Below, piece after piece: positions 1 through 7,037 of a stretch of 23,877 nt of DNA. Position numbers and translations under genes: made by a program. The stretch is from JAYEID01 sp964581885 (GTDB taxonomy: Bacteria; Patescibacteriota; WWE3; JAUXAW01; JAYEID01), in NCBI GenBank assembly GCA_964581885.1, contig CAZOPS010000007.1, positions 1 to 23,877 of the forward strand. Reading direction: 5' to 3'. A model generated the notes under the pieces. That model had not been told where the DNA came from, did not search any database, and worked only from the letters and a program-made list of their open reading frames with translations. Numbering within the stretch: the first letter of the stretch is position 1; the number at the start of each line of letters is the position of its first letter.

Positions 1-138
1 AACGATGCCTGGAAAAAAGGCCATTCGGGAGCTTCAGATGCGGCGGCATCCCAAGCCTACAAGCTTGGGGTAAATGTGATCAACTATGCTTTCAACCGTT
101 ACATGGAGATGAATTTCGGCGGTAAAATCGGAAAATGA
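1..138 (+). CDS. Partial hypothetical protein, C-terminal end only
   Basis: Reading frame 1 is open from the first base to a TGA at 136-138, giving 45 residues that begin NDAWKKGHSG and end FGGKIGK. The start lies outside the window. The codon choice is protein-like and the segment is a plausible amphipathic C-terminus (SQAYKLGVNVINYAFNRY). I do not recognise the family. A weak resemblance of the NDAW stretch to the middle of LytR-CpsA-Psr domains was considered, but a stop so soon afterwards would truncate such a domain. The GC-rich hairpin region starts directly after the stop. Confidence 0.4.
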   Translation, partial: NDAWKKGHSGASDAAASQAYKLGVNVINYAFNRYMEMNFGGKIGK

Positions 139-389
139 GTTACCCCGCGCGTCGTGCAAATTGCATCGGCTCGTATTCATCCTGAAACGAAAGAAAAACT
201 TCCGGCAGGTCGCAGGGCCCATGGTCTTTTGGTGCGCCCTTTCGGCCGGTCCGCGAGGCCGCGGACCCTCCTTCAAGAACCTCTCAGGTCCTTTCTCCGG
301 CAATGCCCTCGGGAGCAACGGCGGCCCCACCGCCCGCAAGTCGAAAAACGGCTAAAGGAAACCATGCCGCAAAGCCTTATATTTTTTTA
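139..389 (+). other. GC-rich non-coding stretch with hairpins, candidate structured RNA
   Basis: This stretch is visibly much richer in G+C than the flanking DNA, and none of its open frames looks like a protein. It contains a perfect 8-bp hairpin (GGTCCGCG at 248-255, loop AGGC, CGCGGACC at 260-267) and a 5-bp hairpin (GGCGG 320-324, CCGCC 330-334). A possible terminator-like end lies on the + strand: CGGC at about 349 pairs with GCCG at about 366, followed by a run of seven T near 382-388. GC-rich islands in AT-rich genomes are often structural RNAs. I compared it by eye with RNase P RNA, SRP RNA, tmRNA and 6S RNA and could not match the conserved cores of any of them. Identity and strand are therefore uncertain. 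Confidence 0.35.
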
Positions 390-583
390 ATTCGGAATGA
401 TCACGAAAAACAGAAAAGAGGTGGGACTTGACATGTTTATTAACCTCGTCTTTGTTTCTACCATTCTTAGGAAGGTAAGCGCTCAAGAAAAATAAAGAAG
501 ATTCAGGAGAAGCAGAGTAAGAAATTAGTTTAGAAATATTTTCAGTGTAAACTCCCATGTCCAAAGAAATTTTAACATATTTA
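390..583. other. AT-rich intergenic stretch with no convincing gene
   Basis: No convincing gene was seen here. A 70-codon frame on the minus strand (564 down to 352) begins with ATG about 10 nt after a TTAAAAT box, but it runs into the GC-rich island and has no SD or recognisable motif. On the + strand there is a perfect TTGACA hexamer at 428-433, but no -10 box at the right spacing. Confidence 0.3.
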
Positions 584-631
584 AAAAGAGTAAAAAAGAA
601 GCCGGAATAGTAGCTTAAGCCACTACCCCGG
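584..631 (-). terminator. Rho-independent terminator after the 647-1045 gene
   Basis: On the minus strand an imperfect stem lies just past the TAG stop at 647. CCGG pairs with CCGG at 602-605/628-631, and inner pairs of the type GTAGTGG/CTACTA close a CTTAAG loop. The stem is followed by T-rich sequence (CTTCTTTTTTACTCTTTTT). Position and layout fit termination of the minus-strand gene. Confidence 0.65.
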
Positions 632-646
632 ATTCAAACAGGTACA

Positions 647-1045
647 CTAATGGACGGGTAACACCAGGTCCGCTCCTGATTTCCACATTTTTCTTATCTG
701 GGTTTGGTGCTCAACCAAAACGACCACAGGAGGAGCGCCTTCTACTTCCTTATAGATTTCGATGAGTGGTGCTACAGGAAACCTCTTACAAAAGAAAACC
801 GCAATGTCGTGGGTGCACTTTGAATTCCCAAAGATCTTGTGCGGTAGATTACAGAACTCAACTTCGCACCCACTTTCTTCCAACCTCGTTATAGTGTCCG
901 TAACTTCCGGATACTTTTCTATAGAGAAAACAAAAACGGTATCCGGATCTTCCTGAACATGTCCGATTCTATCCGAGAGTTCCAGAATCTCCCTCTGAAC
1001 AGTCATCTTCACCAATGCCCAAACACCTCTTAACGTACTCCGCAA
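647..1045 (-). CDS. Hypothetical protein with a degenerate receiver-like alpha/beta fold
   Basis: The protein has 132 residues and no clear family. The start was chosen from the ribosome binding site: a full GGAGGTGA motif lies 8 nt before a TTG at 1045. The GTG at 1054 overlaps that same motif and so cannot use it. The C-terminal half alternates hydrophobic strands and helices: SGCEVEFCN, HDIAVFFCKRF, PPVVVLVE, then a helix and GADLVLPVH. This order resembles strands 2-5 of response-regulator receiver domains, including the Gly-Ala-Asp turn before the last strand, but the phospho-acceptor pocket is not evident. The gene is monocistronic, closed by a terminator, and diverges from the 1250 gene. 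The receiver reading is an inference; the gene itself is well supported by SD, coding sense and terminator. Confidence 0.7.
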   Translation of the reverse strand: MRSTLRGVWALVKMTVQREILELSDRIGHVQEDPDTVFVFSIEKYPEVTDTITRLEESGCEVEFCNLPHKIFGNSKCTHDIAVFFCKRFPVAPLIEIYKEVEGAPPVVVLVEHQTQIRKMWKSGADLVLPVH

Positions 1046-1249
1046 TTTACTCACCTCCCTTTCTTAACTCTTTTCTCTCGCTTCCCCTTAAACTCAGTTT
1101 ACAAAAGTCTCTTCAACAACTTCGTGAGTTCTATAAACAGAGTAGCACATCCCAAAAACGGTTCCAAATCTGTATGTTATTATGCACACAACGCAAAAGG
1201 GGATTTAAACCGACTCCGAAATAACACCTAAAGATAAAGGGAGGAGAGC

Positions 1250-1819
1250 GTGGTGGAAAATATAAAAATCAGAGGGACTAAAAAACGCACTACCAAAGTC
1301 AGAGTTACTCCAGAATACATTACAGAAATAGAAACCGAAGAAGGTAACACTGTTGTCTGCTTCTACCTTGAGATTTCTTGGCATAGCTGCAAACGAAAAG
1401 CACTCGTACCTATACCAAAACCCGAACTCTCTGCACTGGAAGCTAACACTTCCGAAGAGGTGAGGCTTAACGCCAAGCTCGTAATCAAAGGAGCAAATCT
1501 CCTCAATGCTCAAGTAGGACTACGGTTTGAAAATGGAAGGGAGAGCAGAATTTTTTGGCAGCAAGAAACTAGAGAACTTTGTGGGCCCAGCTTAACAGCA
1601 ATCAATAAAAGGGACGGGGGTCTTACAATCATTCCTACTTCTGCTGCTTGCAGCGTTACCCAAATTCAATGGGACCCAGAAAGAAAAGAGGTGACTATAT
1701 TCAATCACTACGAAGAGCCGGTTCTCAAGCTAACTATACCAACGCTAAAAGCGCTGTTAGAGGTACTCCAGCACATCCAAAAGAGGGTAGAAACCTTGAA
1801 AGCTGTCAGCAAAGTGTAA
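1250..1819 (+). CDS. Hypothetical protein, 189 residues
   Basis: I do not recognise this protein. It starts at one of two tandem GTG codons (1250 or 1253), preceded by a strong GGGAGGAG SD at 1239-1246. From the first GTG the spacing is about 5 nt, from the second about 8 nt. It has no signal peptide or membrane segment and is probably cytoplasmic. The N-terminus is basic (KIRGTKKRTTKVRV), the centre is strand-rich with Trp and Cys residues (EISWHSCKRK, LCGPS), and the C-terminus forms a helix (TLKALLEVLQHIQKRVETLKAV). It stands alone, divergent from the 647-1045 gene, which also has a consensus SD and a non-ATG start. An 11-bp hairpin follows the stop codon. Confidence 0.7.
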   Translation: MVENIKIRGTKKRTTKVRVTPEYITEIETEEGNTVVCFYLEISWHSCKRKALVPIPKPELSALEANTSEEVRLNAKLVIKGANLLNAQVGLRFENGRESRIFWQQETRELCGPSLTAINKRDGGLTIIPTSAACSVTQIQWDPERKEVTIFNHYEEPVLKLTIPTLKALLEVLQHIQKRVETLKAVSKV

Positions 1820-1833
1820 CAGACAAAAACCAT

Positions 1834-1876
1834 CCCGCTCACATTTTTCTAATTTCCACATTAAGATGTGGGCGGG
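1834..1876. terminator. Hairpin terminator between convergent genes
   Basis: CCCGCTCACAT at 1834-1844 pairs with ATGTGGGCGGG at 1866-1876 over 11 positions, one of them a G-T wobble, with a 21-nt loop. On the minus strand the stem is followed after ATGG by TTTTTGT, giving a usable U-tract. On the plus strand the tail is only moderately T-rich (CTTCCCTTTGTT). It overlaps the 3' end of the minus-strand frame and probably serves both convergent units. Confidence 0.65.
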
Positions 1877-2344
1877 CTCTTCCCTTTGTTACTAGATAAA
1901 AATTCTTCGATCTTTTCTAGTGCTCGCATGTCTTTCTCACGAGCATATTTTTCCACATTTTTCTCCTTCCACTCTAAAACAGTTTCCAAACTGGCAAACT
2001 TGTATCCTCCCACTTCCCAAGCACTCTCAAAAATCTTTCTAAACCATTCTTCGTGCCTAGGCCAAAGAGTCCCAACATCGATATCCACACCATCAATAGA
2101 TACTTTATAAAGTTTTTGATCCCTATCATTTTCAAAGCAAGCTATTTTTTCAACCATATCCTCCCGCACACTACCATCTAAGAGAATGTCCAGATCATGC
2201 ATCTTTTCCAAACCTTCGAACTCTAAAACTTTATATAAGGTAAAGAGGAGCAGATCCAAAGACTACAAAATCGCCATCCACCCTTTTACTAAGTTGCCCT
2301 AAGATGGGTTCAATTTTTTCAAAGTAATCCCAATTAATTTCCAT
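1861..2344 (-). pseudogene. Frameshifted nucleotidyltransferase-like gene
   Basis: Two adjacent frames together read like one nucleotidyltransferase-fold protein. The first part starts at ATG 2344 (MEINWDYFEKIEPILG) and contains VVFGSAPLYL, the GS motif that precedes the catalytic acids. It hits a TAA at 2231-2233. The second frame, one base off, continues as KVLEFEGLEKMHDLDILLDG, where DLDIL matches the DxD metal-binding strand, and runs to the TAA at 1861-1863. One missing base near 2235-2240 would restore a single chain of about 160 residues. The gene lies 10 nt after the lamin-tail gene and ends in the convergent terminator. It could be a true pseudogene or an assembly/sequencing indel. 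The family assignment rests on motifs only; antitoxin-type or AbiE-like nucleotidyltransferases are possible relatives. Confidence 0.55.
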
Positions 2345-2354
2345 ATAAATAAAA

Positions 2355-3818
2355 CTAACTAGACTTTGAAGATTGCAGAAAAAGATGCAAAGCAGCCCCA
2401 ACGCAAACAAAAACCTTGCCTGCAAGTTCTGAGAATTCCTTGGGAGGTGCTGTTTCTGGGAGCTTAGTAGCAGCCAAAACAACACCGCTATGCAATACAG
2501 GCTCGACCATTATTTGCTTTTCCTCTGAATCAATATTTACACCATCCGGAACTTTTCGCAGACGGATTTTTATTCTAAACTCTCCCGGCAAGCTTTCTTC
2601 TTTAATTTTTGCCTGCACTTTAAGCTCTGCGTCTCCACTATTATCTGTCTCAAGATAAGGAAAATCACTCCAAGATGCGTTCCAAGCTAACCACTTTGTC
2701 TCGTCTTTTGAAAGAGTCCGCGCATGATAAAATTTCTCATTTTCCGCAGCTAAAACCTTGACATAATAAGAAGAGTCACTGTCAAAATTCTGAACACGCA
2801 CTTCTACCTCAAAAGGATCTTCAATATGCACGGTACTTGGCACTTCAAACTCAATTTTCCTCTCTTCCTCCTCCTCAACCACATATTCGGCACCGTAAAC
2901 GCTATTTTGGTGCTTAGGCGTCCCTAAAATATCGTATTCATTTGCATCCTTACCAAAAACAGTCTCACCGTCATTACTCATCCAATTAGTCTCCGAGGAA
3001 CCATCTTCTTCCGGTAAGAGCCTTTCCATGGAATGTTTGGAATCGTTAACCCCAGCAAACCAACCCTCCAAACAATCAATCTCGTCTACTACTTGCCCTG
3101 AAGAATCAACCAACTTTAAATGCTCACCGTCATTGCCAAGCGCACCTGTATAGATAAAATCAGCTTCAATATCACTCACAGTAGTTTCATCAGTTCGCTC
3201 CAGAAGAAAATAACCGCCAGCAGGAATTTGGCCTTCAAGCTCAATTTCCGGAGTCCCGTCTTCTGCCACCAGCAACCAACCAGCTAAATCCAAATCTTTG
3301 TTTGTATTACTGTAAAGTTCTATCCACTCATCGTAAGACGACGCAGAAGTTCCCATCCAAGCAATTTCGTTAATCACTACATCGCCAGGGAAAACTTCCT
3401 GGATTTCCTCTGTTGCAGCGCGAATTGTAACGTGGCTAAGCTCTTGACCATCCTCGGAAAAAGCTGCTATCTTCAGAACATAATCCTTTCCTGCCTCTAG
3501 ATCTTTAAAAGTGTAATGAGTAGAATCGCCAACCGGGTGGCCCTTACCAAACCCGGAACCTTTATCAATAGCTACTCTGTAGAGCACATCCGGAAATGTA
3601 TCCTCCCAAAAAAGATTAATTTCGTTCTCTCCAGAATTTGCACTCACTGACCAATCAACACCCACATTACTAGAATCTTCTGCCAACACAAACCTATAGA
3701 AGGATTTTTGGGAAAGCATACTTCCAAAAGAGGAATACAACAAAACGGAAATGCAAAAAACCACAAGAGAAACAATAGTAAAAATTGTAAGAGGTTCTTC
3801 TCTCTTGCGCGCCCCCAT
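2355..3818 (-). CDS. Membrane-anchored surface protein with fibronectin III-like and lamin-tail domains
   Basis: The protein has 487 residues. An N-terminal membrane segment (about 10-33) is followed by a fibronectin type III-like module (about 55-135, ending in the YTFKDLEAGKDYVLKI pattern). Next is a lamin-tail domain (about 146-300) with the family hallmarks VVINEIAWMG, DEWIELYSN, LDLAGWLL and GGYFLLER. A further beta-rich region follows. The C-terminus has LPETAPP, a hydrophobic stretch and a short polar tail, reminiscent of a cell-wall sorting signal of LPXTA type. In secreted bacterial proteins lamin-tail domains are thought to bind surface polymers or DNA; the exact ligand here is unknown. 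No SD is seen: the ATG is preceded by TATTCT 8 nt upstream in a very G-rich leader. It lies downstream of the ftsEX-peptidase genes but is separated from them by about 200 nt containing inverted repeats. Confidence 0.85.
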   Translation of the reverse strand: MGARKREEPLTIFTIVSLVVFCISVLLYSSFGSMLSQKSFYRFVLAEDSSNVGVDWSVSANSGENEINLFWEDTFPDVLYRVAIDKGSGFGKGHPVGDSTHYTFKDLEAGKDYVLKIAAFSEDGQELSHVTIRAATEEIQEVFPGDVVINEIAWMGTSASSYDEWIELYSNTNKDLDLAGWLLVAEDGTPEIELEGQIPAGGYFLLERTDETTVSDIEADFIYTGALGNDGEHLKLVDSSGQVVDEIDCLEGWFAGVNDSKHSMERLLPEEDGSSETNWMSNDGETVFGKDANEYDILGTPKHQNSVYGAEYVVEEEEERKIEFEVPSTVHIEDPFEVEVRVQNFDSDSSYYVKVLAAENEKFYHARTLSKDETKWLAWNASWSDFPYLETDNSGDAELKVQAKIKEESLPGEFRIKIRLRKVPDGVNIDSEEKQIMVEPVLHSGVVLAATKLPETAPPKEFSELAGKVFVCVGAALHLFLQSSKSS

Positions 3819-3889
3819 CCCAAATCAGAATACCACAACCCCCCAACCACCCCAAAACACTCTCTCCCCCCCATTAAACCAACGCTCAC

Positions 3890-4017
3890 AGACCTCTGAG
3901 GTCTAAGAAGCTATAACAACAGGGTTAAAAACTGGAAAAACAGGTGGTTATAAATAGTACTAAGATTTGGTTGCAGGAAAGGGCCTCCTAGACCTCAAAG
4001 GTCTAGAAAAGGTCTAG
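3890..4017. repeat. Related inverted repeats AGACCT/AGGTCT between two surface-protein genes
   Basis: Two short perfect dyads share the same core. AGACCTC-T-GAGGTCT lies at 3890-3904, and CTAGACCT-CAA-AGGTCTAG at 3988-4006. A third half-copy AGGTCTAG at 4010-4017 forms a direct repeat (AGGTCTAGAAA) with the second dyad. The right-hand pair sits just past the stop of the coiled-coil peptidase gene and could be a weak terminator, but no good U-tract follows on either strand. A protein-binding role is equally possible. Confidence 0.55.
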
Positions 4018-4024
4018 AAAAGGG

Positions 4025-5371
4025 TTAGAGGGTGATGACGCGGTCGATGCGGGTGATGGAGCTCTTGCTGTAATATTTGGAAAGAGGAACGTTGTTTGCA
4101 CCCTCGTACCAGGGATCTTTCATAATATATTCGCCGTCTTTCTTTTCCTTAATTACAACAAAGTGGGTTCCTCCAAATGCTAATACCTTCGCTATCACAG
4201 GCCCATCATCAAGAAGCGAATCCAAAGAACTTGCCCCCCACTGTTTACGATAAAATATAAAGTCCTCATCCTTATCTTCCAAAGGATCTCCCGCGCTACC
4301 CACATACAAGTAACCTAAACCCGGTACAAAGTTAGAATCTACTAAGGCAATATCCTTTGGTGTAACTCCATCGTAGCCATAGTGAGTAGCAATCATCGCT
4401 ACTGAAGATATCAAACAACCATAACCTGCTACAGAATAGCTAGAATCACCCAAATTATAAGTTCCCCAATTCTTATCTCGCTGGTTATAATAACATCCCC
4501 AATCATCGCACTCTGTTTGTCCAGAGAGCAAAGTTGCCCCGCCTTGCGCCGAGACAAACGCCCGCATAGCAGCTAGCTCTGCCCGCGCTTCCCTTAATAA
4601 TTCTTGGTATTTCTGCTCATCATTTTTAGTTGCTGCCAGCAAATTCTCTTTTTCCCGCCGCTGTCCCGCCAACTGCTCTTTTTGAGCTTCCAATGTCCGC
4701 TGGTAACTCTCAATTTCTGCTTTAACTGCTTCTACTTCCACTTTCTTCACTTCCAAAAGATCTTTCTGCTCAGCGTAATCCCCCCTAGTACTTTCCATCT
4801 GATCAATAAGCTCCTGATCTTTTTTCTCAAGCACTCGTAAATATTTAATCCGGTCAATAAGCCGAGCTAAGTTTGGGGCACCAAAAAGAAGTTCAAAGGT
4901 TGAAAAACGCGAAGATTTGTAGCTTTCCCTAGCCCGCTGCTGTAGAACGCGACGTTGCTCCTCCAAAAGCTCATCCAGAGTAAAGATACGCTCCTGCAAC
5001 TTATCAATGTCAATGTTTAATTCCTCTAGCTCTTTTCCCTTAGCATATAACCTTGATCGGGTTTCGTTTATTCTCAGATTAGTAAGATAAATCTGATTAT
5101 CCATATAAGCGATTTCATTTTGTAGTGTAGTCTTTTTCCCTCTGGTCTCACTCAACTTTTCTTCAAGTTCTTCTATTTCCCCTTTCAAATCCTCCATTTC
5201 CTCCTCATCTACAAAGTCTTCTTCCTCATTATCTTCAGTCTGTTCTTCTGAACTTGAGGTATTAACATCTTCCGCCAAGAGAGAATGCGGCTGCGCAATA
5301 AAAGCAGTAATAAAAATTAGAAGGAGAAAAAAAACAAGAAGGGATTTCTTTCGGACAGGCAACCTAAACAT
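4025..5371 (-). CDS. Secreted coiled-coil protein with C-terminal C39-like cysteine peptidase domain, probable FtsEX effector
   Basis: The protein has 448 residues. A signal peptide (1 to about 33, KKSLLVFFLLLIF core, likely cleaved after SLLA) is followed by an acidic linker and a long coiled coil (about 58-275; heptads such as EEIEELEEKL and LQERIFTLDELLEEQRR). The C-terminal domain has the layout of the Peptidase_C39_2 family: YNQRDKNWG, then GYGCLISSVAM with candidate catalytic Cys319, GTHFVVI with His403, and KDPW with Asp419. It follows ftsE and ftsX, and this is where FtsEX-controlled hydrolases or activators are encoded elsewhere: PcsB (coiled coil plus CHAP) and EnvC (coiled coil plus a degenerate M23 domain). 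The likely role is peptide cleavage in the cell wall during division, gated by FtsEX; that is inferred from order and architecture. No SD is seen; TTAAAAT lies 9 nt before the ATG. Confidence 0.85.
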   Translation of the reverse strand: MFRLPVRKKSLLVFFLLLIFITAFIAQPHSLLAEDVNTSSSEEQTEDNEEEDFVDEEEMEDLKGEIEELEEKLSETRGKKTTLQNEIAYMDNQIYLTNLRINETRSRLYAKGKELEELNIDIDKLQERIFTLDELLEEQRRVLQQRARESYKSSRFSTFELLFGAPNLARLIDRIKYLRVLEKKDQELIDQMESTRGDYAEQKDLLEVKKVEVEAVKAEIESYQRTLEAQKEQLAGQRREKENLLAATKNDEQKYQELLREARAELAAMRAFVSAQGGATLLSGQTECDDWGCYYNQRDKNWGTYNLGDSSYSVAGYGCLISSVAMIATHYGYDGVTPKDIALVDSNFVPGLGYLYVGSAGDPLEDKDEDFIFYRKQWGASSLDSLLDDGPVIAKVLAFGGTHFVVIKEKKDGEYIMKDPWYEGANNVPLSKYYSKSSITRIDRVITL

Positions 5372-5411
5372 GGCCAGTGTATTTTAACACGAAATGAAAA
5401 GTCTGTACCAA

Positions 5412-6281
5412 TTAAGCCTTTAAGTACTTTCGAGTCGCAAAGTAGGCTGCAAGCATGCCCAAAAAGGCAGCTCCCAAAAGCTCACCACCCAAAACTTCCA
5501 AAGCTAGCACGGGAGTCACTTCCGGCAAAGGAACTTCCCTAAGCAAAGAGGCCAATCGCGGATAAAACGCCACACCCAAACCAACAATAATAGCTAAAGA
5601 AATAAACACGGCCCATACCCCATAAAAAGCACCTTGAAGCAAGAAAGGCAACCGAATATACCATTTCCCAACACCAATTAAACGCATTATCTCAATCTCT
5701 TCTCTCTTACTGTGAATGCTCATTCCAATTGCAAGCAAAATTATAAAAAGGGAAATAGTAGCAAAAACCGCCACCAGCACCAGTCCTCCCTTTCTCACAA
5801 CATCGGAAACTCGCTTAAAATTCTGGGCCACATCCTGAAAATAAACTACTTCTTCTACCATTTCATTATTTCTTAACACTTGACTAATACTATCTAAACT
5901 TTCTATTCCCTCCGCCCGAATATCCAGACTAGCTGGAAATATATTAGCAGAGATTGACTCTAACAGCGCAGGTTCATCTTGATAGTCCTGGCGATAAATT
6001 TCCAAAGCCTCTTCCTTAGAGGTATATGTCACTTCAAGAACGCTATCAGAATCTTCCAATCTAGACTTGAGCTCCAATATGTCTTCTTCCAGGGTTTCTG
6101 GCTTGAAAAAAGCAGTAAGCTGTGCACGACTCTCTAAGTAATCTAATGCAACATGGGAACCTAATGTAACTAACACAAAAACTGTGGTTACAAAAAAGGT
6201 CAATGTAGTCACCAACAAAGCAGCAAAGCTAATTCCTTTGTCTCTCCAAATATTTACTAGTGCTTGCTTAAAAACATTCAT
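5412..6281 (-). CDS. ftsX: Cell division protein FtsX (ABC transporter permease)
   Basis: The chain has 289 residues from the ATG at 6281 (MNVFKQALVNIW). An upstream in-frame start at 6329 would add an atypical Cys-rich extension, so it was not used. The layout is that of FtsX. A cytoplasmic N-terminus is followed by TM1 (about 20-40, FAALLVTTLTFFVTTVF) and an extracellular domain of about 120 residues that normally contacts the coiled-coil effector. Three TM helices follow, separated by the cytoplasmic SIHSKREEIEIMRLIGVGKW motif, which engages FtsE. FtsX forms a membrane complex with FtsE that transmits ATP hydrolysis to a periplasmic or extracellular hydrolase in division. The gene sits between ftsE (65 nt upstream) and the secreted coiled-coil peptidase gene (40 nt downstream). 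No SD is visible. Confidence 0.93.
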   Translation of the reverse strand: MNVFKQALVNIWRDKGISFAALLVTTLTFFVTTVFVLVTLGSHVALDYLESRAQLTAFFKPETLEEDILELKSRLEDSDSVLEVTYTSKEEALEIYRQDYQDEPALLESISANIFPASLDIRAEGIESLDSISQVLRNNEMVEEVVYFQDVAQNFKRVSDVVRKGGLVLVAVFATISLFIILLAIGMSIHSKREEIEIMRLIGVGKWYIRLPFLLQGAFYGVWAVFISLAIIVGLGVAFYPRLASLLREVPLPEVTPVLALEVLGGELLGAAFLGMLAAYFATRKYLKA

Positions 6282-6346
6282 AGGATCAGGGTACAAAATA
6301 ATACAACCACAAACACCAACGGCAAACAACTGGCTACCAAAATACT

Positions 6347-7006
6347 TTACTCAGCAGAACCTCCAACCAATCGGCCGTCTTCCAATTCTAAAGTACGTTT
6401 ATTAAACTGCTCTATCGTCCAAACATCGTGAGTAGAAACCAAAACTGTTGTCCCGTTCTTGTTTATCCGTTCTAGAATGTTGCAAATCTTTTCCGAAGAT
6501 TCTCGATCAATGTTACCTGTTGGCTCATCTGCCAACAACAGCCGAGGTTTATGGACCAAGGCACGCGCAAAAGCAACGCGCTGTTTTTCTCCTCCTGACA
6601 AATTCCTAGGAAAAAGATTCGCTCTATCTTCCAACCCAACCAAAGAAAGCGTTTCTATTGCACGGTCCTTTGCATCTTTTTCTCCCAATACTTCCAAAGG
6701 AAGAACCACATTTTCTAAAACTGTACGGGATGGAATTAGCTTGTACTCCTGAAAAACCGTTCCCAATTGACGGCGCAGGCGGGTAGCCATGCCATCACTA
6801 AGACGGGGAATTTCCCAATCCTCAAAAAAGAGGGTTCCTTCTGTTGGAAGTTCCTCCCGCAAAATCATTTTTATCAAAGTTGTCTTACCCGAACCGGAAG
6901 GCCCAACTACAAAAACAAAATCGCCCTCAGAAACTGAAAATGTTATTTCCTGAAGAGCAAGAGTGCCATCCGGATATTCTTTTGTTACGGAATCAAAAAC
7001 TAGCAT
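6347..7006 (-). CDS. ftsE: Cell division ATP-binding protein FtsE
   Basis: The protein has 219 residues, the usual FtsE length. It has a complete ABC ATPase motif set: Walker A GPSGSGKTT (about 36-44), Q-loop VFQEYKLIP, signature LSGGEKQR (about 138-145), Walker B LLLADEPTG (about 156-164) and switch His in STHD. The TVFQEYKLIPSRTVLENV stretch is characteristic of FtsE rather than generic ABC importers. FtsE pairs with FtsX, and the order prfB, small membrane protein, ftsE, ftsX, effector supports the assignment. It starts at ATG 7006 with only a weak AAAGG upstream. Confidence 0.95.
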   Translation of the reverse strand: MLVFDSVTKEYPDGTLALQEITFSVSEGDFVFVVGPSGSGKTTLIKMILREELPTEGTLFFEDWEIPRLSDGMATRLRRQLGTVFQEYKLIPSRTVLENVVLPLEVLGEKDAKDRAIETLSLVGLEDRANLFPRNLSGGEKQRVAFARALVHKPRLLLADEPTGNIDRESSEKICNILERINKNGTTVLVSTHDVWTIEQFNKRTLELEDGRLVGGSAE

Positions 7007-7037
7007 AAAAACAGCCTTTTAAAGGGTATGTTTAAAA

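Noticed and set aside
34..339. Minus-strand frame of 101 codons across the left-edge gene and the GC-rich island
   Set aside because: It is antisense to a more protein-like partial gene, its composition is dominated by Pro/Arg/Gly from GC-rich DNA, and it has no SD.
139..389. RNase P RNA, SRP RNA, tmRNA or 6S RNA
   Set aside because: Short resemblances such as GGAGAAAGGACC to the RNase P P4 core were seen, but the order and exact conserved nucleotides do not fit.
154..390. Plus-strand frames across the GC-rich island
   Set aside because: Arg/Pro-rich composition reflects base content; two overlapping frames are open for the same reason, and hairpins dominate the region.
352..564. Minus-strand 70-codon frame with a TTAAAAT box before its ATG
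   Set aside because: No motif or SD, and it runs into the GC-rich island. Kept only as a remark on the intergenic stretch.
6282..6329. Longer FtsX start giving MFAVGVCGCIILYPDP
   Set aside because: The extension is unlike FtsX N-termini and has no SD; MNVFKQAL at 6281 is the normal family start.
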